Below, one piece after another: positions 7,692 through 14,114 of a DNA stretch of 64,000 bases. The notes below the pieces were generated by a model that saw nothing but the letters and a program-made list of their open reading frames with translations, searched no databases and was not told the DNA's origin. The translations under genes were made by a program, and so were the position numbers. Origin of the DNA: Variovorax sp. RA8 (GTDB taxonomy: Bacteria > Pseudomonadota > Gammaproteobacteria > Burkholderiales > Burkholderiaceae_C); assembly GCF_901827175.1 (NCBI RefSeq), contig NZ_LR594662.1:5270001-5334000 (forward strand), written 5' to 3'. The first letter of the stretch is position 1. Every line of letters begins with the position of its first letter.

Positions 7692-7787
7692 AACAGGATT
7701 AATCGCTGCCACACCAAATCCAATACTTAATTCAATATGCTTCCCAGCCATGAATTCTAAAAACCCTCAGAAATGAGGATTTTTTTT
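7692..7787 (+). ncRNA. Candidate small RNA 1 (about 96 nt)
   Basis: This stretch runs from the expected start site of a strong extended -10 promoter to an intrinsic terminator and has no credible coding frame (the longest ATG frame is seven codons). It lies in the 372-bp gap between umuD and the Bug gene. The layout repeats immediately downstream with a near-identical promoter, which argues for two tandem small RNAs rather than chance. Targets unknown. Confidence 0.5.
7757..7787 (+). terminator. Terminator of small RNA candidate 1
   Basis: The stem CCTCA/TGAGG with a GAAA tetraloop is extended by A/T pairs beyond one mismatch and followed by a run of T. The last T residues are also the first bases of the next promoter's TTGACA. 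Confidence 0.65.
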
Positions 7788-7813
7788 GACAATTACAAAT
7801 AACCTGCTATTTA
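7786..7813 (+). promoter_or_regulatory. Promoter of small RNA candidate 2
   Basis: TTGACA (7786-7791), 16 bp ending in AACCTGC, then TATTTA (7808-7813). The last part of the spacer and the -10 are identical to the first small RNA promoter. Confidence 0.65.
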
Positions 7814-7819
7814 TATATT

Positions 7820-7908
7820 ATCAAATTCTTAGTAAAGTTTGGCAGGATCATTTGCTTGGTCGCGGTGATTGAGAAAGTGAAAAAGCCTTCAGTGATGAAG
7901 GCTTTTCT
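7820..7908 (+). ncRNA. Candidate small RNA 2 (about 89 nt)
   Basis: This is the second promoter-to-terminator unit in the same gap, with no convincing reading frame. Its length and organisation parallel candidate 1, but the transcribed sequence differs, so the two would be promoter paralogues with different payloads. Transcription runs towards the 3' end of the convergent Bug gene and stops just before it. Confidence 0.5.
7881..7906. terminator. Bidirectional terminator
   Basis: An 11-bp perfect stem (AAAAGCCTTCA with TGAAGGCTTTT, loop GTGA) with T-runs in both directions ends small RNA candidate 2 on the plus strand and the Bug gene on the minus strand. Confidence 0.85.
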
Positions 7909-7923
7909 TATGGGTGACTCATT

Positions 7924-8895
7924 TTACTCAAGTGTCAACTTTTGCTTAGAAACTACGTTTTTGTAAACTGCAAGCTCATCTTTAACTTGTGCAGTGAACT
8001 GCTCTGGTGTGTTGCCGATGATGATTGAACCAGTGTCTTCAATTCTTTTTCTTACTGCTGGGTCTTTCAGAGCTTCAACTACACCATCATGAATCTTGGT
8101 GACAACTTCTTTAGGCATGTTCTTTGGGCCGGTGATGCCGTAGTAAGCCATGCGGTTGACGGACTCTAATCCGACTTCCTTGAAGGTAGGAACATCAGGA
8201 AGTTCTTTCAACCTGTTAGGAGCGGCGACAACGATTGGAATCAATCTTCCAGTTTTGATGTGCTGATAAGTTGATGGAAAGTTGTCAAAAATCATTGGCA
8301 CTTGTCCACCTACAGTATCTGTCAATGCAGGGCCAGCACCTCTGTATGGAATGTGAGTCACGAATGTTTGAGTCTGGCTTTTGTAGGACTCCATTAACAA
8401 GTGACCAATACCACCAGCACCTGACGAAGCATAGGAATACTTTCCTGGATTCGCTTTCAACACTGCCAAGAACTCTTTGTAAGTCCTAGCTGGGAATGAT
8501 GGGTGCACAGCAATGATGTTTGGGGTTGCTGCGATGTTTGTGATGTATGTGAAATCGTTGATTGGGTCGTAAGGTGTCTTCGGATTGATGGCTGGGTTTG
8601 CAGCAGTGCTGGACACAGTTGCGATTCCAAGCTTGTAGCCGTCTGGAGAAGCCTTGGCTGTCTCGTTAGCTCCCACGATTCCACCACCACCAGCCTTATT
8701 GATGACGATGACAGATTGCCCGAATGCTTTGCCTAAAGGCTCACTGATGACACGGGCCACGATGTCAGTTGTTCCACCAGTAGCGAATGGAACTTGAAGT
8801 TCAACAGGCTTGGTCGGGTAGCTTTGTGCCATTGCTGAGAATGTGCATAAAGTTGAAGCAATCGCAATTGCTGAAATTTTAAAGATGTTCTTCAT
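7924..8895 (-). CDS. Bug-family solute-binding protein (tripartite tricarboxylate transporter type), orphan
   Basis: The 323-aa protein has a Sec signal peptide (M-K-N-I-F-K..., cleavage after A-M-A near residue 23). The Bug/TctC fold is evident from Y-P-T-K-P-V near the mature start, F-A-T-G-G-T-T-D-I-V-A-R and F-G-Q-S-V-I-V-I-N-K-A-G-G-G-G. Bug proteins bind carboxylates in the periplasm. No TctA/TctB membrane partners are nearby, as is common for orphan Bug genes in Burkholderiales, where some act in sensing. It is AT-rich like its island neighbours. It is divergent from the autotransporter, with a shared palindromic site in its promoter. Confidence 0.9.
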   Translation of the reverse strand: MKNIFKISAIAIASTLCTFSAMAQSYPTKPVELQVPFATGGTTDIVARVISEPLGKAFGQSVIVINKAGGGGIVGANETAKASPDGYKLGIATVSSTAANPAINPKTPYDPINDFTYITNIAATPNIIAVHPSFPARTYKEFLAVLKANPGKYSYASSGAGGIGHLLMESYKSQTQTFVTHIPYRGAGPALTDTVGGQVPMIFDNFPSTYQHIKTGRLIPIVVAAPNRLKELPDVPTFKEVGLESVNRMAYYGITGPKNMPKEVVTKIHDGVVEALKDPAVRKRIEDTGSIIIGNTPEQFTAQVKDELAVYKNVVSKQKLTLE

Positions 8896-8927
8896 AAGGT
8901 GTCTCCTTTGTTGTTATGAATGAATTC

Positions 8928-8955
8928 ACCTTAGCAAATATATTGTGATTGTCAA
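8928..8955 (-). promoter_or_regulatory. Promoter of the Bug gene
   Basis: On the minus strand: TTGACA (8955-8950), 16 bp ending in TGC, then TAAGGT (8933-8928). An AAGGAG Shine-Dalgarno follows before the ATG at 8895. Confidence 0.65.
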
Positions 8956-8959
8956 TATC
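8938..8959. promoter_or_regulatory. Palindromic operator in the Bug promoter
   Basis: Read on the minus strand: GATATTG-N7-CAATATAT, covering the -35 and most of the spacer. The same site occurs at 10713-10735 and 12412-12434. A degenerate half copy (GATATTG-TGATTCA) lies at 8972-8985. Confidence 0.55.
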
Positions 8960-8988
8960 TCTTAGTCAAAAGATATTGTGATTCATAA

Positions 8989-9016
8989 TTGACTTTGGTT
9001 TTCTTTTTGCTATAGA
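8989..9016 (+). promoter_or_regulatory. Promoter of the autotransporter gene
   Basis: TTGACT (8989-8994), 16 bp ending in TGC, then TATAGA (9011-9016). The degenerate operator half site lies just upstream of the -35. Confidence 0.65.
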
Positions 9017-9041
9017 TATATAGAACAACAAAAGGAAAACC

Positions 9042-10040
9042 ATGAAACACACAAGAATATTTATAGGATGCATGCTGTTAGTTTCAGCCAGTGCATATGC
9101 TCAACAAAACTCAACTGGATTAGGTGCAACCACCGTTGGCGGCTCTGGAATCATCACCCGCATCTATTCCAATAATTCTGTAAGCATTGGAGAAGGTGCA
9201 TCTGCCAATGAATCTGGGGTAGCCATCGGTGTTGGAACTACTACAGGTCAAAGTGGTGTCGCCATCGGTAGAGATAGCAGTGCTGAAGACAATGCCGTAT
9301 CTCTTGGGACTAACAATTATGTAGAAGGCTCCAATGTGGGTGTTGGCAACAACATTAATGTCACTGGAGTAGCGAACTCTGTAGCACTGGGGAATGGCAC
9401 CTCAGCCACGAGAAGCAATGAGGTCGCTGTAGGCGGTAGAACGATTGGTGGCCTTGGCGTCGCTACATCCAATGACCAGGCTGCTAACTTCGGCCAAGCA
9501 AAGGCGATGGTGAGCAATGGTGTGACTCAGGCTGTCACTACTTCTGCCGCATACACAGATGCGGTGGCTACTTCCACATTGGGCTCAGCCAATGCCTATA
9601 CAGACAACATAACGGCTGGTATCAAGCAAGAAGCTGTGACTGAGGCGAACGCCTATACGGACAATGTTGGTGCTTCTGTCTTGAACAATGCCAATACTTA
9701 CACTGACAACACAGTGAAGGGCTATGCGAGAAAAGACTATGTAGATGCTGCGGTAGCTGGTGGTGTGAAGCAAGCCAATGCTTATACAGATGACAAGTTC
9801 AAGCAGGCCAGCAAGATTGCCTACAGTGCTGCTTCCGTGGGTATGGCTTCATCTGCTTTGGTCTTCAATCCAAATATTCAAAGACAAGTAGCTGTAGGTG
9901 CTGCAACTGTTCATGGAACATCTGCCTTGGCATTAGGCATCGCATGGAGGCACGGCGAGAGGGGAATGTTCAACGTTCGTGGTGCACTTGGTCAGAACGG
10001 CACAAGCGGTGTAGCTATCGGCTACTCAATGGGTTTCTGA
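9042..10040 (+). CDS. Small trimeric autotransporter (YadA-like)
   Basis: The 332-aa protein has a signal peptide (cleavage near A-Y-A, residue 20). YadA-type head repeats (S-V/G-V-A-I-G, V-S-L-G-T, S-V-A-L-G) run to about residue 135, then an A-Y-T-D-rich coiled stalk at about 150-250. The C-terminal anchor of about 75 residues (I-A-Y-S-A-A-S-V-G...) ends G-V-A-I-G-Y-S-M-G-F with a terminal aromatic residue, as for outer-membrane insertion. Trimers form a surface adhesin. It is very short for the family, so the fibre would be a stub. The start has a good AAAGGA Shine-Dalgarno. It probably heads a unit with the next gene and the tRNA-like element. Confidence 0.88.
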   Translation: MKHTRIFIGCMLLVSASAYAQQNSTGLGATTVGGSGIITRIYSNNSVSIGEGASANESGVAIGVGTTTGQSGVAIGRDSSAEDNAVSLGTNNYVEGSNVGVGNNINVTGVANSVALGNGTSATRSNEVAVGGRTIGGLGVATSNDQAANFGQAKAMVSNGVTQAVTTSAAYTDAVATSTLGSANAYTDNITAGIKQEAVTEANAYTDNVGASVLNNANTYTDNTVKGYARKDYVDAAVAGGVKQANAYTDDKFKQASKIAYSAASVGMASSALVFNPNIQRQVAVGAATVHGTSALALGIAWRHGERGMFNVRGALGQNGTSGVAIGYSMGF

Positions 10041-10042
10041 TC

Positions 10043-10594
10043 ATGAAGATAGATTTCACCCTTACAGACATGGCGATAGAAGAGATTGAGAGCAAAGGCG
10101 AACAGGTGACTTTGAAAAAGATTTCTGTGATTACCGGCTATAAATACGGCGACTTGTACATGAGTCGAAAGTTCAATCAATATATAAGACGCACCAGTGT
10201 TTCCGAAAAGGTTAGAAAACGCAGAGAACGGGCGACAAAAGATTTTATTGCCAGAGTTGATGCCGCAAAAACTGAACGCGAACGTAATGCGCAAGCTCAA
10301 AAAAAGAAGAATGAGGAAGCCAAGAGCCGTGCCAATGCAACCCCAGTTATCTTCTCACTTCCACTTTCTCAATCATTGCCGTCTCAAATTCCTGCTGGTA
10401 GCTCTGGCAAGATGACATGGAGGAGTGGCTCAGCAACCCAGTATGTGGAGATAAATGTTGTAGGGCTAGCTGATGATGATTGGTTCACCCGCGAAGTGGG
10501 TGCTTATATGTGCCTTGAAGCCTTCAACAAACTTATGGGCAGAAAAGGTGATAGGAAGATAAGAGAATCTGACATTGAAGCTCTGAAGCCATAA
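10043..10594 (+). CDS. Hypothetical protein with an HTH-like N-terminus
   Basis: The 183-aa protein starts 2 bp after the autotransporter stop. Residues 1-50 (T-L-K-K-I-S-V-I-T-G-Y-K-Y-G-D-L-Y-M-S-R) resemble a 'repressor of silencing' or DNA-binding HTH arrangement. A highly basic coiled segment (about 55-95) follows, then a globular C-terminus of about 80 residues. A longer frame reaches 9944 inside the adhesin gene, but the internal ATG is the sensible start. It could be the regulator that recognises the island's shared palindromic operator, but that is speculation. Confidence 0.6.
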   Translation: MKIDFTLTDMAIEEIESKGEQVTLKKISVITGYKYGDLYMSRKFNQYIRRTSVSEKVRKRRERATKDFIARVDAAKTERERNAQAQKKKNEEAKSRANATPVIFSLPLSQSLPSQIPAGSSGKMTWRSGSATQYVEINVVGLADDDWFTREVGAYMCLEAFNKLMGRKGDRKIRESDIEALKP

Positions 10595-10598
10595 ACAT

Positions 10599-10672
10599 CA
10601 GGGGATAGCTTAATGGCAAAGTATGGAGTCGCGCTCCAAAGTGCTAGGTTCGATTCCTAGTTCCCCTGACCA
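10599..10672 (+). tRNA. tRNA-like element with a shortened anticodon arm
   Basis: A cloverleaf can be drawn. The acceptor is CAGGGGA/TCCCCTG with discriminator A and encoded CCA. U8 and A9 are present. The D arm is GCTT/AAGT with GG in the loop, and the T arm CTAGG/CCTAG has loop TTCGATT. The anticodon arm is odd: the 5-bp stem TGGAG/CTCCA encloses only 5 nt (TCGCG). If the top pair opens, a 7-nt loop with anticodon CGC (Ala) is possible. One extra T lies between the T and acceptor stems. It sits 4 bp after a protein stop codon and is followed by a terminator. It may be a decayed tRNA or a tRNA mimic. Confidence 0.5.
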
Positions 10673-10677
10673 ATATT

Positions 10678-10701
10678 AAAGCCACCTACGGGTGGTTTTT
10701 T
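10678..10701 (+). terminator. Terminator after the tRNA-like element
   Basis: The stem CCACC/GGTGG is capped by a TACG tetraloop and followed by six T residues. A copy of it lies at 12381-12402. Confidence 0.8.
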
Positions 10702-10772
10702 CATGCGTGATAGATATTGCAAATCACAATATATCTGCTACTTTGAATGCATAACAACCATAAGAGGCATTC
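10679..10772 (+). repeat. Intergenic terminator-operator-promoter repeat, copy 1
   Basis: This stretch of about 94 bp contains terminator, operator, promoter and AAGAGG Shine-Dalgarno. It recurs with high identity and the same order at 12378-12471, before the AAA+ gene. Confidence 0.7.
10713..10744 (+). promoter_or_regulatory. Promoter with palindromic operator for the 10773 gene
   Basis: TTGCAA (10717-10722), 16 bp ending in TGC, then TACTTT (10739-10744). The palindrome GATATTG-N7-CAATATATC (10713-10735) covers the -35 and spacer, so a bound protein would repress. Confidence 0.6.
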
Positions 10773-12380
10773 ATGGACTATGCGACATATTCACCACTGG
10801 CAACTACGCATTTATTCAAAGCAACACCCACACTTGAACAAATAGCCAACCATCTATCACTTGGCACTATCAAGATAAGGTTTTATCAACTGTCAACCAA
10901 GCAAGTCGTTGATGAGGTATTGATAACTGAGCCGTTCATGCTCCGTGGCTATGTGTGGACTGGAACCTATCTGAAAAATGGCAAGATGAAGTTTGTTGAG
11001 AATAGAGAACTATCCAAAATTCTGTTCAAGCATGTCTTAGGTACGGATTCAATTGATCTTGTAACTCACTTCAGGCATGTCAGTGAAGGTGAGAAGTTCA
11101 ATAAGTATGTTGCTACGGTTTGCAAGAAGAATGACTGCCTTGATGAAGCCAAACACTACAAAATCGATTTAAAAGCATGGAACGTACTTAACAGTTTGTT
11201 TGGGCAATTCAATGGCCTAGAAGATGAACTAGAGAAGAAGGACTTATGGAAGGTGATAAGAAGCAAAAATGCTGGCTATCTTAATAGGATGCCTTATGGC
11301 ATTGGAAGCCAGAACAAAGTAACCTTCTACCGTGGCGGATGGGCTGAGAGATACAGGTTTCGTACAGGCAAAGAATCAAACCTTGGTAAGTACGCATTTG
11401 ATTACCTGCTCTTCATGTATCGAAATAAGTACAGAGCACAAGATAAACCGGCGTCATTTGCGGCAACCCTTTCAGGAGACGATTTATCAAAGGTTCTGAT
11501 GATGCATGCGACTTCTGGAAATATCCCCCTATGTGATCCCGAATATGCAGGTTTGGGCGAGAGAGAAAATCAGATGTGTGCGAACAGATTTCTTTCCAAG
11601 GTTAACAATGACTGGGGCTACATTGTTGCATTGTGTGATAGACAACGCGCCACCCCCGAAATCGTTAGGCAACTTTATCTATTCAACGAACACATTCCAG
11701 GAAACTTTTTTCCAGCATTCTTTTCAGACTCCGCTCATTTTATGTCTGAAGCTCCACATCATTTGCGGGACACTGCTTTTCTACATTCCGTAAAGCCGTA
11801 TTATGAAAATGACAAAGAGTTAGCCACTTCTTTGCTTCGCTTTGCAAACACAACTGACGACGATGAGTTTTCGGAATTTTCATTAGCTCGCTTGGCGTCA
11901 GCAAATATCTATCAGAACCTATCTGATGACTTGAAGGTTGACACTGACCTAATACGGCGTGTTGGAGCTGGAGCTATCAGATACCTTCCAACGAAGTACC
12001 TCAAAGATCGTGATTTCCTTTTGGAAGTGCTGAAGCTTTGGCCTAAATCCTATACCCCTGATTTAAAGGCGATTCTCAAATATGCCCATGTAAGTCTTGT
12101 TCGTAACCCATCCTTTTTAAAGCAGTGTTTCATGAATAAGATTGAGGGTTTGGGGGTAGATTTCTATGTGAATGAAAAAGATGAGAAGCGACTTACTTTG
12201 GATTTCATCGGTGAAATCAGGCTTCAGATGGATGTAGACGATGCATTTGATGATGATATATTAAGAATCAACCTTTCCATTCTCGACAAAGTAGTCGAAA
12301 GACGAAGTTTGAGGGATAGGCTTGAAGCCAACCTTCACCTTAAGATTGAGACTTCTACTCAGAGAAAGACAAAAATATAA
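10773..12380 (+). CDS. Large DUF4116-like repeat protein
   Basis: The 535-aa protein has an unassigned N-terminal half. Its C-terminal half (about 330-470) has helical units such as N-L-S-D-D-L-K-V-D-T-D-L-I and Y-L-K-D-R-D-F-L-L-E-V-L, resembling the DUF4116-type proteins at 1-3053. The extreme C-terminus (R-L-E-A-N-L-H-L-K-I-E-T plus a basic end K-T-K-I) echoes the shared tail of those paralogues. It has its own operator-promoter, an AAGAGG Shine-Dalgarno and a terminator right after the stop. No signal peptide. Function unknown. Confidence 0.7.
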   Translation: MDYATYSPLATTHLFKATPTLEQIANHLSLGTIKIRFYQLSTKQVVDEVLITEPFMLRGYVWTGTYLKNGKMKFVENRELSKILFKHVLGTDSIDLVTHFRHVSEGEKFNKYVATVCKKNDCLDEAKHYKIDLKAWNVLNSLFGQFNGLEDELEKKDLWKVIRSKNAGYLNRMPYGIGSQNKVTFYRGGWAERYRFRTGKESNLGKYAFDYLLFMYRNKYRAQDKPASFAATLSGDDLSKVLMMHATSGNIPLCDPEYAGLGERENQMCANRFLSKVNNDWGYIVALCDRQRATPEIVRQLYLFNEHIPGNFFPAFFSDSAHFMSEAPHHLRDTAFLHSVKPYYENDKELATSLLRFANTTDDDEFSEFSLARLASANIYQNLSDDLKVDTDLIRRVGAGAIRYLPTKYLKDRDFLLEVLKLWPKSYTPDLKAILKYAHVSLVRNPSFLKQCFMNKIEGLGVDFYVNEKDEKRLTLDFIGEIRLQMDVDDAFDDDILRINLSILDKVVERRSLRDRLEANLHLKIETSTQRKTKI

Positions 12381-12402
12381 GCCACCTACGGGTGGTATTT
12401 TG
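12381..12402 (+). terminator. Terminator of the 10773 gene
   Basis: The stem CCACC/GGTGG with TACG loop directly follows the TAA stop. The T-run is interrupted (TATTTTG), so it is weaker than the copy at 10678. Confidence 0.65.
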
Positions 12403-12411
12403 TTGCCCAGA

Positions 12412-12443
12412 GATATTGCAAATCACAATATATCTGCTACCTT
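12412..12443 (+). promoter_or_regulatory. Promoter with palindromic operator for the AAA+ gene
   Basis: TTGCAA (12416-12421), 16 bp ending in TGC, then TACCTT (12438-12443). The palindrome GATATTG-N7-CAATATATC occupies 12412-12434. Confidence 0.6.
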
Positions 12444-12471
12444 AAATACATAACAACGATAAGAGGTATGT

Positions 12472-13683
12472 ATGGCAACTAGAAGCAAATTGAGGAAGTT
12501 AGCAGATGATTTAAAAAGCCCACCAATCATTTTTGATGCCGTGAAGACTGCTGACTCAGAGAAAAAGGAATCATCTACCAGAGAGCTTATCAACCGACAT
12601 TTCAAGGCTGACCAAACGAAACCTGATGATGCTGCTTGGATTGAAGGCATTGAGACTGGAAGCGATGATGTTGAAGTAACACGTACTGGTGAGTTTGTTG
12701 ATGAAGATGAACCCAGCGATTCAGTTGAAGGTGTCGTTTGGTTTGACAGGGATGCACTTAGAAGAGCTTTGTCCAAGGTCAAGGATGAGACTCACAGGAG
12801 CTTCATCAGCAAGATATTGGCAACGAAGGAAGACAGGCCTGCTCTGGCTGTCGATGATGAAAAGGTCTTTGATGAGCTACAAGCTCAGTTCCCCAACTTC
12901 ACTGATGTCATCAACTTCTACAAGGCGCAGTTGAGGCTATGTGCCATCACCGGCAGGACAAGAATCAGCCCTGTGTTGTTGCTCGGGCCACCTGGCGTAG
13001 GCAAGACCCTTTTCAGCAGGAAGCTGGCTGAGGCTTTAAAGACTGGATTCACCTTCATAGACATGGCTTCTGCCTCGTCCTCTTGGGTGCTAAGTGGTCT
13101 ACATGCGACTTGGCACGGTGCGAAGTGCGGGAAGATTTTGGATGCCATGCTCTACAGCCCTACAGCCAGTCCCATCGTTGTGTTGGATGAGCTTGAGAAG
13201 CCTGTGGGTGCTGAGCGAGATCCGAAGAATGCTCTGTATCAATTGCTTGAGGAAAGCAGTGCCCGTGCCTTCGTGGATGAGTTCCTAGACCATCCGGTCA
13301 ACTTGTCTTCCATCCTCTATGTGGCTTGTGCCAATGGATTGGATGGAATCTCAGAGCCACTGCTTACGAGATTTAAAATTTTTGATATTGCGGCTCCATC
13401 GGTTGAGGAGCAAGCGGCAATCATTCAGAAGATGTATGTGGATGAGGTTCAAGGCTCAAGTCTGTTTGAGACAAAGCTTGATTCATCATTGATTGATAGC
13501 TTGATAAGCGACTCATTGCGAGTAGCCAAACAGAAGATTTCTGATGCTGTGGGTATGTCGTTGCTGGAGCACACCCAAGATGAAATCAAAGCATTGAGGG
13601 CTTCATCGTCTTCTGCGATAAGCCTTAAACTTAGACACTTCAAGACTCATCACAAGAAGACAACTGCGAAGCTCGGTTTCTAA
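12472..13683 (+). CDS. AAA+ ATPase, Lon-like ATPase core without protease
   Basis: The 403-aa protein has an acidic unassigned N-terminus of about 160 residues. An AAA+ core follows: Walker A G-P-P-G-V-G-K-T near residue 173, Walker B V-V-L-D-E-L-E-K near 237, a sensor Asn in A-C-A-N-G near 286 and an arginine at L-L-T-R-F. The order and spacing resemble the Lon ATPase module, but no protease domain follows. It is expected to remodel proteins. It shares its operator and promoter with the 10773 gene, so the two may act together. It ends convergently, overlapping by 4 bp the last gene of the restriction-like operon. Confidence 0.8.
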   Translation: MATRSKLRKLADDLKSPPIIFDAVKTADSEKKESSTRELINRHFKADQTKPDDAAWIEGIETGSDDVEVTRTGEFVDEDEPSDSVEGVVWFDRDALRRALSKVKDETHRSFISKILATKEDRPALAVDDEKVFDELQAQFPNFTDVINFYKAQLRLCAITGRTRISPVLLLGPPGVGKTLFSRKLAEALKTGFTFIDMASASSSWVLSGLHATWHGAKCGKILDAMLYSPTASPIVVLDELEKPVGAERDPKNALYQLLEESSARAFVDEFLDHPVNLSSILYVACANGLDGISEPLLTRFKIFDIAAPSVEEQAAIIQKMYVDEVQGSSLFETKLDSSLIDSLISDSLRVAKQKISDAVGMSLLEHTQDEIKALRASSSSAISLKLRHFKTHHKKTTAKLGF

Positions 13684-14114
13684 ATCAGATATTTTTGAAG
13701 AAAGCCAAGAAGCTCTACCGACACTGTGCCCCAACTATAACCTCCTTTATCGTCCCATGACTTGGTGCCTATCATGTGACCATTAGTGGTCAGCTCGTTC
13801 ATCAGCTCATCGTGTGGATATACATACCATGAGCCTTTGTAGTTGAAGGCGATATGAATATCTTTGCCACAATACTTTTTCTCAAAAGACAGTCGGCCCT
13901 TCAATTGCACTTTTAAGAACCTGTTGCCGTCAATGTGGCAAGCAATGAAGTCGGCGCCGTGCCAATCGTCAGAGAGCCTAAGGCAGTTATAGCCATAGTC
14001 GGCCAAGTGTGCAGAAATCTTTTGAAAATTGAAGTTCTCTTGCTGTCTGGAATTCAATTTTGAGTAGATGACCTTCTTAAAGGTGACTGGACCCTCATCT
14101 TGCGTATCTGCCAA
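13680..14114 (-). CDS. Small PD-(D/E)XK-like protein, last gene of the GHKL-helicase operon
   Basis: This protein of about 144 aa has a plausible PD-(D/E)XK core: W-H-G-A-D-F-I-A-C then Q-L-K-G-R, i.e. D...(Q)xK with the acidic residue changed to Gln. An upstream helix (F-Q-K-I-S-A-H-L-A-D-Y-G-Y) matches resolvase- and REase-like folds that are fed by larger complexes. I chose the TTG at 14114, which has GGAGG five bases upstream; a longer frame starts at an ATG at 14147. It overlaps the NYN gene by 20 bp. Catalytic activity is uncertain because of the Gln. Confidence 0.6.
   Translation of the reverse strand: MADTQDEGPVTFKKVIYSKLNSRQQENFNFQKISAHLADYGYNCLRLSDDWHGADFIACHIDGNRFLKVQLKGRLSFEKKYCGKDIHIAFNYKGSWYVYPHDELMNELTTNGHMIGTKSWDDKGGYSWGTVSVELLGFLQKYLI

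Larger units (their letters stand above)
12378..12471 (+). repeat. Intergenic terminator-operator-promoter repeat, copy 2
   Basis: Second copy of the block at 10679-10772. The terminator core, operator, -35, 16-bp spacer and AAGAGG are conserved; differences cluster in the linker and -10. Confidence 0.7.

Noticed and set aside
7692..7908. Short peptides in the two small-RNA candidates
   Set aside because: The only ATG frame in the first is seven codons with no Shine-Dalgarno. In the second, only ATT/TTG starts run into the terminator. Untranslated RNA is the simpler reading.
10599..10672. Calling the tRNA-like element a tRNA-Trp because of CTCCAAA
   Set aside because: Placing CTCCAAA in the anticodon loop leaves no pairing stem on either side, whereas TGGAG/CTCCA pairs perfectly and uses those bases in the stem.
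12423..12782. Minus-strand 119-codon frame at the start of the AAA+ gene
   Set aside because: Ser-rich shadow of the AAA+ reading frame, with no Shine-Dalgarno and no similarity to known proteins.
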